In this document: positions 54,399 to 64,000 of the stretch, one piece after another
Position numbering within the stretch: position 1 is the stretch's first letter
Layout: every line of letters begins with the position of its first letter
From: Collybia mongolica
Lineage: Eukaryota; Basidiomycota; Agaricomycetes; Agaricales; Clitocybaceae
Assembly (NCBI GenBank): GCA_013420905.1
Contig: JAAXNY010000001.1
Location: forward strand, 1,116,001 to 1,180,000
Direction of reading: 5' to 3'
Length of the DNA: 64,000 nucleotides
Position numbers and translations under genes: made by a program
The notes under the pieces: model-generated
Seen by the model: only the letters and a program-made list of their open reading frames with translations
What the model was told of the DNA's origin: nothing
Databases searched by the model: none

Positions 54399-56022
54399 GA
54401 GGAACGGAAATGAACAATCCCTCTACAACACCGTGCTGCACAGACAGTGTTTGTGAAGAAGTGCAACCATTATTTGAAGGTCGACAAGTCATTCATTACA
54501 TAAGCAATATAAAATTTCTCAAAGTACAGACCACTGCTGTCGACTCTCCGTTTTGTGTTTAATCCTCATCATGTATGTCGTCCGTAAGTCATCCAAATCT
54601 TCGCCTTGCTTGGATTTTTGTTTGAACATGCCGAAGAGAGGATTATATTGGTATTCGATCAATAGAGGTTCCCATGACCTACCAGGGCTCCATTCTCTCA
54701 ACATCCCCTGTGTCCCGGTCACTGGCTGCTCGGAAGAATATATGGTCGCTTCTCTGCTGGATCATCTAGTTCTGGAACAATATTCCACAACAAATACCGG
54801 TCTTCTGGGTTCTCGACGATCTGGGCCTGGTGGCATCTTGAAGGGATTGTTTTCCAACCGAAGCATCGATAATCTTGCACATGCCTGTACTCGCAACAAT
54901 AGTGTACATATGATGCTACACCCCTATACGTTCCCGGAGAAGAGCCTCGATGAGCGTTCTTCGACACACCAGCTTTTACCTTCCTAAGACTTAAACTGCA
55001 ACTGAGTCGGCTTTATATCACTTCCAAATCCCAGGATATTAGAGCACTTTTGCAGCCCACAAAAAAACGCAAATATATATACTGGAACTCGCTTAACTTT
55101 CGTCCGATGGAGTCGTGGCTCCAACAAGTCAGGAGATGATATCCACAACGAACTTAGCACATGCGGATCTTGTGCGTTGCCCCGTTACTAGCGTTGCTCG
55201 CGATTGTCAACGGCGACCTCAGTACTCAACGGCGACCTCAGTGCTAGTAGGGCCCACCAGACTTCATACCCAATGCTAAGCAATGACTCTCTCAACGTCA
55301 TCATAGCCACTGGATTGAATATAAGGACAGCTTGAGTGGTTGATGGAAAGTAAGAACTACATCCATATCATGAGTCATGTACAACTGTGGAGCCAGAGAA
55401 TCCTGTGGAATTCGCTTAACTTTTGTGCGTATATATACGAAATATTGTCTGTAAAAGTGCTCTATTTTTCAGACATTATCGGACGTGGTTTGACAGGCAA
55501 GTCACAGCCACCATTCCTGTGCGTATTCGGGACCAAACTAAAGCATTTACGACTAACACCTGACCACCTTTACAACCAACTCCCAAGATGGCGGTCGGGT
55601 TAGCTCCTAGAAAGAGTAAGGTTCAATACTAGAACCATCGACGACCCATGTGCCCTGTCAAGCCACGAGCTCGCATGGAAGTTGATGCTGTTCGTCTATT
55701 CTCGGATTCTTCGTTTTATTGACACAGAATTGCTCACTTTGTACATATCTAAGCCCTGAAGTATGTTTTCGACCGGAATATGGTGATGGGACGTTATTCT
55801 CGTGAACAAACGTCGTTGCCTACGTCGCCCCATCTGCTCTGGATTAAGGCTGTGGTTAAGAGATCTATCGGTATCGGTATCGGGTCATGTAAAATAAATT
55901 ATCACGTGATGAAAATAAATGGTCTGATGGTAAAGGTCAGACCACTCTGAGCATCGTTACGCCCCACCCATCGTTGCCTTTTTATCTCGAACCACAATCG
56001 TCTCTGCCTGCAGTCCATTATC
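54399..56022. other. Intergenic, 1.6 kb with gene debris
   Basis: Minus-strand open stretches at 54519-54970 (for example NPEDRYLLWNIVPELDDPAE) look like fragments of a decayed gene, but I cannot identify it. A 19 bp tandem repeat lies at 55207-55244, and two similar segments (TGGAACTCGCTTAACTTTCG at 55083 and a near copy at 55405) suggest a local duplication. The SREBP promoter lies at the right end. Confidence 0.4.
55207..55244. repeat. Two-copy 19 bp tandem repeat
   Basis: TCAACGGCGACCTCAGTAC followed directly by TCAACGGCGACCTCAGTGC. Confidence 0.8.
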
Positions 56023-58945
56023 ATGGAATTTGCAGCTCCATCTCCAGAATCAAGTTCGAGCTCGGATTCTCGGCCGTCCTACTCACCGCACTTTATGTCG
56101 TCTGACCTTGGTCTCGACCCCTCAGATCCATTGAATCTTTTACTGCATAACTCATCTCAATCGAGCAGCGGGGATTCATCGATGGAAGACTCTTCGCAAG
56201 AAGGGGGCAGCCCACCAGATTGGTCACAACTTTCTGCGTTGTGGCCGGAAACCGACGCAGGCCAAGTCAAACCGTACACGGATCCGATGGACTTTGGTGA
56301 CCTCACATCTCTGCCTATGGATATGGACTTCAACCCGTCCATGTCTATAGAGCCTAGCGCACTCCATTTCGACCCAATGAAATTCGCGAATTACGCTTAC
56401 GGGGATCATCCTGTCTACTCAAACGATCTCCTCACTCCGTCATTCCCATTCACTTTCCAAACAGCCTATAGTGGCAACGAGCTATCTTCTTCCAACACCT
56501 CGCCCCAACTCTCTGCAGATGGACGTCGAAGGCTGAGCATCACGTCCTCATCCTCGTCTTCCGGCGCCTCGTTTTCGCCAGTATCAGAGTCCATCCCCAG
56601 CCCCGCAGCGATACCCACACACCCCACAGATCATTCTCAATCGCGCACACCAATCACCTTGGCGTACAGTAATGACCCGGCTGCAGAATTGGCTGAACGA
56701 GTACGCCAATCAGCTGGTGTTATGCTTGCCCTCCCCATGAATGCCCAATTGCAGGCGCTGGAGATGAACATGAAAGCTTCTGTGTCGGGTATGTTATAAT
56801 TAAGTATCACTGTTGGCTCTCCTCACGCCGGTTATTAGTTTCCAACAGCCCAACAACAATGCCCAAACTTCCCATCCCCCGCCTCCCTCAACACATAAGC
56901 CCATCAATGAAGTCTAATTCAACGGTTTCATCGGCGGCCTCTACGCCTCCTCCATCAACACCATCTCCGCCTCCATCCGCTGCCACTCCGGGTCCCTCTT
57001 CTGTTCCACTACCACGACCTAAGACAAGCCATACCACCATCGAGCGCCGCTATCGTACCAACCTAAATGCGCGGATCCAGAGCCTGCGCATGGCTGTGCC
57101 TGCCCTGCGTGTCGTCGAGGACAGGGACGGAGGGAAAAAGAAGGCTCCGAACAAGGTCCTGGTTAGCAGCGACGGCATAAAACTGGAAGGAGCGCAGGAT
57201 GTCATCAGTCCCGGGGGTGTGATCGATGTTATAGATGAGCGCGGATTTGTTGACGGGGTCAAAGTCGCGCGAAAATGTAGCAAGGCAAACGTACTCGGAA
57301 AGGCCGTCGAGTACATCCGCGTCTTGAAGAAGCGAGAGAATAGGTTGAAGGCCGAGCAGTCGGGGTTGAAGGCGCTGATTTCAGGACTAGTAGGAGGGCC
57401 TGCGCTTCTAAGAGAGTGGGAGCGAGAATGGAGGGAGAAATTCGGTGGTGAAGAAAAGGATGAGGTCGAGGGTGAGGTCGACCCCGATGTAGATGACGAG
57501 GATAGTGAAGATGAACAGGACGATCTGGAAGAGGAAGGCCGAAAGAGGAAGAGAAGCAAGACTGCTGCTGCCCCAGTTGCGAAGAAAGTGGAGAAGAAGC
57601 CAGTTGACCCAAATGTCATTGTTCCAGAGAAGAGGAAGAGGGGCAGGCCCAGAAAAATCATCCCTCCAATCACTCCTGTGGATCAGTCCCCCATCATAGC
57701 ACAACAGGGCCCTATGATGACAAGCGAAAAGGGTGCACCCCAATACCTCCTAGCGACATTTGCTCTATTCTCGTTTTTCAATTCGCCTTTCACGCCATCG
57801 CCATCGTCTTCGCATACTCACTCTGGTACTGTCTTGAATGGTTCGACGGCTGTGGTTTCCAGAAGTTGGGGAATGACTGAGTATATCCAGATGTTCCATC
57901 TTCTAGTATCGGTCATCGTCTTATTGAGCTTCATCTCAAGTTGGGCTAGCTTTGGCCTTGGACCCAGAACTTTCTCTTCGATTAGTTGGCGCTATGGATC
58001 TAAGAAGCAGAAGAAGACAAAACTGGATTGGCTTACAATGGGCGAGGACTGCGTTTTGGCAGGTAAATATTGTCATTTCTATCCCTTTACATCTCTTAAT
58101 CTAGTTTACCTACAGGCCCCAAACAAGATGTATCACTGTACACTCGCATCCAGATATACCAACATATCTCGTCCTGGAGTGGTGCAGATGCACAGGACCT
58201 ATCAACTGCCGCTTTGGTAATGTACGGTGCTTCGAATACACTTAAAGGCTTTGCAAAAATCAAGGCACGGTCTGTCTGGAACGCAGCCGCGGTGACAGCC
58301 CAGACGAAGGGTGGAGCCGCATCATATGAGAAGATGGTCCTGGAAAGTATGACCGTTGATGAGGCGTTCGAGAGGTTAAGCAAGGACACTATGAAGAGAG
58401 ATCTCCAGCCACCAATCCAGATTCTTGCTGGCACGCTCTTGAAGGAGCGAGTACGGAAGCATCTCGGACTATTGTTTATTGGAAGCGTGCGGACCAACGC
58501 AGAGGAGGAACGTGATGCGGACGACAAGGATGAACAGGAACAGGAGGTTCTGGAACGGCAGAAGACAATCGAGGCCGCCAAGGAGATCGGGGGATCTGTT
58601 GGGGAGCTCGGACGGACGCTCGAACGGGTTTGGAAGTTGGGTGTGGACTGTCAGGTTAACGTCGAGGATGCTAAAGACGAGGAGAGTGGGGTAAATGGGG
58701 AGATCAAGGCACTTGTGGCCGCACTTGTCCTCTACCGGCGGCTGTTCCCATCAGTCGGTAACGGTGCCTCGGCCCTGCTAAGCCCTCCTCCAAGCCCCGG
58801 AAGGGAGGACACCAGTGAAGCGGGGATGTTAAGGCGTGCGCTTGGGAGTCGTGCGTTTGAGGAGTCGAACGTCCTCGAGGACGCAAGGGACCGTGCGGTG
58901 GATATGGTGGTGGAGCTAGAAAGACGAAGCGTTGGACTGGATTGA
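56023..58945 (+). CDS. SREBP-type membrane-bound bHLH factor (Sre1)
   Basis: Three exons, 56023-56788, 56839-58062, 58116-58945, 939 codons. The acidic/Ser-rich N-terminus should be the activation domain. The basic region HTTIERRYRTNLNARIQSLR (about residues 318-337) carries the Tyr that distinguishes SREBPs (ERRYR) from other bHLH proteins. Helix 2 is KANVLGKAVEYIRVLKKREN, reached through an unusually long loop of about 60 residues. After an acidic linker with nuclear-type basic clusters (EKRKRGRPRK), two hydrophobic segments follow, QYLLATFALFSFFNSPF (about 556) and FHLLVSVIVLLSFISSWASF (about 605), flanking a short lumenal loop. The 300-residue C-terminus would face the cytosol. In fungi, SREBP is released by proteolysis when sterol or oxygen is low and activates ergosterol genes. 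ERG9 in the same window has an E-box in its promoter. Confidence 0.93.
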
Positions 58946-60287
58946 AGTGTAAAATGCTTCTTGATTACTGTTTTCTCATCTGACTTGTTGATTTATTCCC
59001 TCTTGATTTAATCTCCCGCTTGTTATACCATATACCGTGGACCATGTAATAGAACGTGTAGCAAATCCGAATCCCACACCAAGTGTTAGAATTCAAGCAC
59101 TCCACGTATGAGAATGCGGCGGTACGCGATAATTATCACTTGGACACGCGATGCGTCACGTCGCCGTGACATACCCTCGGCGTGACCTGTCCCGACATGG
59201 CTCCACCCCACACCCTGAAGTGTTCTTGGATTCTTGGCTCCCTTTTTCACAGGCAGGGCTCCCTGGGAGCAATATAATCCAAAAATCCCATGCTCGCAAA
59301 AGGCATCAATGGTCGAGGACAAAATCTGAGCTAGTACTACTGGCGATTATTAGTACTGAAGAGTTCGGTGGCATATTCAATCAAGTTATCAACGATCCCC
59401 GTCTGAACATCGGGGTACTGATCATAAAGGTATACTCTTCTTTTTAATTTGATCCATGCAGTGTACTTAATTAAAAATCAAGACCTTCCCGCTGGCCTGG
59501 AGCAAATTGGTCTTCTTCAACTGGATCATAATATTTTCCCGCTGCGCTTGACCCTTCGCTAATCGGCTACCGAAGACTCTCTGTCCAATGGAAACCCCAT
59601 GACTGGTTCGGCCCCTTTCCAGGCCAAAGGGACGGAACGGGCTTGGACAAACGGATTTTAGCTCATAGACGCGAAGGGTCACGTCACGCCCAGCTGACGC
59701 GTTTCGCTTAGCTAGCGATTTCAGTCTGGCTCCTCTCTTGGCCCGAGCAGTTGCCGCAGCCCCCCCGTTAATCACGACGTTTTATAAAAAAATTACACGT
59801 AAACTGCATCATATGGTCTTTCTCTTTGCGGAACCCTCAACAATCGACCCAGGGACTTTTCCGACCGGTGTCAAGGATGAAAGCCTGAATCTTGATTTTC
59901 AGACAGCCTTCTGATTCCGACCTCTTTCTGGATGATTCTAGACAGTGTGCTATTGTGTCTGTCCGGTTTTTTTCGAGTTCTTTTTTACCCTTCGATATCC
60001 TGGAATGTACATAGTCTGGAATGGAGATTTACACGGCACCGTGCTCGTCATACCCACGATTCCTTTGAGGGCAGGCTCCCCCACATCCAGGACTTCTTGT
60101 TGGATTAGCTCGGAAGCAATGCGGTGTTATTCATAGCATCAAATCATTGAAATGTCCGGCTTGTCCCCCCCCACCCCCCATATACACTCGTGTGACGAAT
60201 TGTTTACATAGAGTCGAATCCATTCCTTCGAGCTGTACCATATCTTTCCCTTCACGCCTTCTCATAGATCTCCGCTAGTTCAGCATT
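58946..60287. other. Intergenic, 1.3 kb
   Basis: No gene recognised. Frames at 59467-59775 (minus) and 59151-59447 (plus) lack motifs. Confidence 0.5.
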
Positions 60288-61774
60288 ATGCCTCACGTAC
60301 ATCTAACGACGCCGACAGGCCCGATTGACCTGCATTATAACATCTCTACCCCAACAGCACACTCGAGTGCGACTATCATTCCTCATCTCCCATGCGTCAT
60401 CTTCCTTCACGCGGGGTACATTGCACAAGAGGTCTTCGAAGGTATGGACAAACTCCGTTGACTTGATTATGCCATTAACCCGAGGACAACAGCGCAGTTT
60501 GCGGATCCACAGCTCAGACGGCGTTTCAATCTCATTGGGCTGGACATGCGAGCATTTGGGTCAACGAAGGGCCTCACAGGAAAGGATGTGTATGGACCAG
60601 CCGATTCGGCTGACGACGTGTACAGATTCATCGTACGTGATCCACATAGGGAACACTAGAAGCCCCGCTTGCTAACCGCCGTCTTGTCATGTGCAGCGAG
60701 CCCTCAACCTTCCTCCACTACACATCTTCGGCTTATCTATCGGAACATGCATAGCCCTCGAAGTTGCTACGACCCACCCAGAACATGTTCTATCACTCAC
60801 GCTGTGCTCCCCCCTGCCTTCAAAAGAAGTGAGTATTAATACACACAACTATCACAGTCATGCGGATTTCTATTTTTAAATCGACTTGTGCTAACTCTGG
60901 CTTTATTCAGCCGGACGACATTGTAGCAGGCCGCCTGGAGGTTTATCGGTACTGGGCCTGCGCATTCAATCACGATGGAAACCGCACTCCCCAATCTCCG
61001 TCGGAGGGCGATCAAGCCCTAATCGATGACATTATGCATGGCGCGCAGCAGCTATGCTTTAACAACCAACAGACCAGCCTTACACAAGCGTATATACACT
61101 CTCTTGCCATCCAACGCACTTGGGCTGATATGTTTTTTCTCAACCAGGATGACGCGGAATGCCCTGATACAAGCGATGAAGAACAGGGCTGGCTCGCCGA
61201 CGAAACTCGCAGAATCGTATAATGTGTCGATTGCCTGGTTCCTCAACCGGAAACCATTCTCCCGCACATCCCTATCCAAAGTACGTGACTTGGGGTCCCC
61301 CCGCACCGCCCAGAGTCTCACATTACCCCCTGACCCTTTCCGTCCCACAGATCTCGTGTCCCGTCCGCCTAATACACTGTTCAGATGACATCGCATACCA
61401 GCTGCGACATGCTCGGGAATTGAAGTCACAACTACGGCAGGCCGGGGTCGGCGATGTCATTCTTCGCCAAGTCCCAGGCCCACACTATGGCAATGTCCTT
61501 AATCCACAAATGTGCGTCATCTACCCACCCGTGTAGCATCTTGTCATGGTGTCTCGTAACTTACAACTCACTTGGCGTGCTTAGGATCAATAAGATACTC
61601 CATGACGTTGTTCTCTCAGTCTCTCGCCGCCAACCCGCAACCCTCTCCCGCAACACCCCATCCCAACCCAATGGCTTCCATGATGCCCAACGAATGACGA
61701 CCCCTTTTACGAATAAGCTCGCCAAATTCGGCTATGACCCACACGCCCATGAGTCTGATTCTGAGCCCGAATGA
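60288..61774 (+). CDS. Alpha/beta hydrolase, copy 1
   Basis: Seven exons, 60288-60441, 60493-60632, 60697-60828, 60911-61089, 61148-61280, 61351-61511, 61585-61774, 362 codons. Start MPHVHLTTPTGPIDLHYNIS. The oxyanion-side strand is LPCVIFLHAGYIAQEVFEAQ, then FNLIGLDMRAFGSTKG. The nucleophile elbow is HIFGLSIGTCIALEVATTHP (Ser in GLSIG, about residue 112). The acid is in RLIHCSDDIAYQLRHARELK and the His in VPGPHYGNV, so the triad is complete. No signal peptide; cytosolic. The C-terminal extension (about 300-362) is specific. The substrate is not deducible; ester or lactone hydrolysis is typical of the superfamily. Confidence 0.88.
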
Positions 61775-62771
61775 TCGTGACCGTTTCTGTCTTCTCTTTG
61801 GGCTTCTTTGGGGATTTTTTTGGGAACGTGAGTAAATTGGTACCACTGTGGACTTTACGACGCATGACACTTTTGCCGATTTCTTCGGCCTCATGGACGC
61901 AACAAACGTTGCTATTTTTGTATGCATAGCAATTTATTTGGGATTCTTGGAAAAAAAAAAATGGGTGGTCGTGTCAGAGTATCAACAAGTGGTTATGGTC
62001 CGACCTACAGTTGTGCCAGCCTGTCCTTGGATGGAAAGCTCTGACCTTGCTCTTCGCTTGACTGCTATTTCTAGTCCGGCAAAACCTTCCCCGAAGGCCG
62101 ACGCAACTCTCCGGCTGAGGCTCGTGCGGACCCGAACTTCAGTATTAAAAACTCCTTCCGATTCATCGCTGGCAATCGAGCTCGTGGCTACCTTTGTGTG
62201 GGCTTTTTGCCACAGATTCGGCTTTGATTTGGGAGTCGATAATCGGCACGTTAACTAAAAGTTCTGTTCTTATGGTGCTCCGTAAACCCTTCGCTTGGAA
62301 GCCACACAACCCCCAACTTCGCCCAGTTCCAACAGGCCCCAGATTTAGCGAGATCATCTCTTACCTACTTGGCGGAGCCAGTCCCAGGATCAACTCCCTC
62401 CCCCGAAAGAAAAAAAAAAAAAAGGAAGAGTTTCCTATCCGGGAATAATATACGTGTTTTAACCAAGTAGCGTCTTGTTATCATCCGGGATGTCACCGTT
62501 AGGTTCTAATTTTCATCACTTACGCACGGACATCAGTCCGCGGGTTCTTTAGCATCTAATGCTGACACAGTCATTTTGTCTCTCGCCTTTGACGAGACCC
62601 TACAAGAAATCTGACTTTGTCGCCGCGAGTCCCGGATCCACCTTTGGCATTTCCTCAATCAGCACAACATCACACGCCGTGATCTTCTGTAACCACTCCA
62701 TCGGTTGAATCCGTCTCTTCAGCCTCTATAACCTCTCCCTTTCATTTCTAGGACGACGCATTTTTCTCCCC
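61775..62771. other. Intergenic between hydrolase copies
   Basis: Pyrimidine-rich leader and promoter of copy 2 at the right. Two homopolymer A runs (about 61951 and 62409). No gene recognised. Confidence 0.5.
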
Positions 62772-64000
62772 ATGCCTCGCGTCAAATTCGACACGCCAAC
62801 AGGACCTCTTGACGTCAACTATGTAATATCGACACCCACGAACCCTAATAGTCCCGGAATAAATGAAGAACTACCATCCATACTCCTCATTCACTCTGGG
62901 TACATTGCGCAGGAAATCTTTGAGCGTGCGTTTTTTTCTCTCTGTGTTGGGGACTAACGGCGTGGTTCGAACTGACAATGTTCGAAACACAGCGCAATTC
63001 GCGGACCCGGCTCTGAGAATGCGTTTTAATCTCATCACATACGATATGCGCTCCTGGGGTACAACGGTTGGACGAGTAGAGAGAAGTGTCTATACTCCGA
63101 AGACGGCAGCTGATGACGTCGTCAGGTTCTTGGTAAGGACATTTTTCACTTACATAAAGAGCCGGGGGGCGTTTCTGACGACAATCTTAACACAAAAGGA
63201 CGCACTCGATCTTCCACCTCTACACGTGTTCTCCATCTCTATCGGGTGTACAGTAGCCCTCGAATTAACAGTAGCCCGTCCGAAACGAGTGCTGTCGCTG
63301 ACGCTCTGCTCACCCCTTCCAACGCATGAGGTAAGCCTCTTACCGGTGTATACGCCTTGCACATGTGTTCTTTTGCAGCGCCGAGACTGGCTTCTATTCC
63401 CAAAGTCACGCTAACACCTCTTCTCTTCCCCTCTAGCCAGAGGATATCGCAGAAGGGAGACACCAAGTTTACCGCTATTGGTCGCAAAGCTTCAATCATG
63501 ACGGTACCACCCCTCCTGGTGAACCGTTGCCGGCCGATTTGGATATCTTGGAAGACTTGAAGCGCGGGTCACAGGAGCTTATGTTTAACGACCAAATCAG
63601 CCGACTGACAGAGGCGTGAGTATAATCGCTTGTAGGCGTATATCAGCTGACCTCCTCCCTTATGTATAGAATGACTCAGACAGCTATAGAACATGCAGTC
63701 AATAATTGGGCCGGAACTCCAGAAAAACTTGCTGTCTCTTACACAGTAAATGTCGAATGGTTCCTCCATAGGGAACCAATCCCTAAAGAGACTCTTTCGA
63801 AGGTTTGTGTTCGAACACCCCTACCGGTTTCTCATGCTGTAATCTTCGATTTCTGGCAGGTTAACTGTCCTGTAACCATAATTCACTGCGCGGACGACAT
63901 CGCCTATCACTTGCGATATGCTCAGGAGTTTCAGGATACACTGCGAGGAGCCGGGGTCCAAGATGTTGCTCTATGTCAGATTGCTGGGCCACATTTTGGC
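62772..64000 (+). CDS. Alpha/beta hydrolase, copy 2 (runs off window)
   Basis: Six exons visible, 62772-62925, 62993-63132, 63199-63330, 63437-63615, 63670-63802, 63860-64000 (incomplete). The first five exons have exactly the same lengths as copy 1 (154, 140, 132, 179, 133). Start MPRVKFDTPTGPLDVNYVIS; strand ILLIHSGYIAQEIFE; FNLITYDMRSWGTTVGR. The elbow reads HVFSISIGCTVALELTVARP, so the first Gly of G-x-S-x-G is a Ser, while copy 1 keeps GLSIG. Acid and His regions are IIHCADDIAYHLRYAQEFQD and IAGPHFG at the window edge. The copies share about half of their residues by eye, so the duplication is not recent. Confidence 0.88.

Noticed and set aside
14299..58945. Sterol biosynthetic gene cluster (ERG9 with SREBP)
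   Set aside because: They are 40 kb apart with many unrelated genes between; shared chromosome position alone is not evidence of a cluster.
1..64000. CRISPR arrays, rRNA or prokaryotic operons
   Set aside because: Both strands were scanned; nothing of this kind is present, as expected for a fungal chromosome.

Overview
The window reads as a stretch of Agaricomycete (mushroom-forming basidiomycete) nuclear chromosome. Genes are split by many 45-70 bp introns with GTRNGT donors and CTNAC branch sites. The content includes short CaaX-ending B-type mating pheromone precursors, a 7TM protein of the DUF6533 type, an expanded single-pass membrane family beginning VDDTDPR, a Cdk9/Bur1 kinase and a fungal SREBP. 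Exon joins were worked out by hand. For most multi-exon genes the summed exon length is divisible by three and family motifs run through the junctions, so I trust those models.

Layout. 0-5.4 kb: a decayed and an intact copy of a HET/TIR-like gene, then a PARP-type zinc-finger nuclear protein. 7.5-10.4 kb: VDDTDPR membrane gene A, then pheromone precursor 1. 11-16 kb: a secreted CBM19-like protein, ribosomal protein S26 (divergent from it), a small coiled-coil gene, and squalene synthase ERG9 (divergent from that). 16.3-20.2 kb: a short lineage-type ORF and a SUZ12-like (VEFS-box) Polycomb subunit. 20.6-24.1 kb: a head-to-tail array of VDDTDPR genes (a 5-prime relic, frameshifted copy B, intact copy C). 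24.5-27.1 kb: an EH-like/NPF protein. 27.7-30.0 kb: pheromone precursor 2 and VDDTDPR gene D, both on the minus strand. 31.0-32.4 kb: a secreted cysteine-rich protein with a CPL1-like domain. 33.0-36.2 kb: a 5-prime-truncated LINE with target-site duplication and A-tail. 36.9-41.2 kb: the DUF6533 7TM gene and a PIN-like transporter. 42-43.5 kb: a kinase-like pseudogene. 44-48.6 kb: Cdk9/Bur1 kinase divergent from an MTH1-type Nudix hydrolase. 48.8-52.6 kb: tandem D-amino-acid oxidases. 52.9-54.4 kb: sphingolipid delta-4 desaturase. 56.0-58.9 kb: SREBP (Sre1). 60.3-64 kb: tandem alpha/beta hydrolases, the second running off the window.

How it fits together. Conserved housekeeping genes (RPS26, ERG9, SUZ12, CDK9, DES1, SREBP) alternate with duplicated, fast-evolving families. 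SREBP is known in fungi as a sterol/oxygen-responsive activator of sterol genes, and ERG9 is the first committed sterol enzyme, but here they lie 40 kb apart and I do not call them a cluster. The most unusual signal is that each pheromone precursor lies downstream of a VDDTDPR membrane gene on the same strand (A then pheromone 1 on plus, D then pheromone 2 on minus). This suggests an inverted duplication of a two-gene unit. Three of the four larger copies of that family end in a PPxY motif. No STE3-type receptor is visible in the window.
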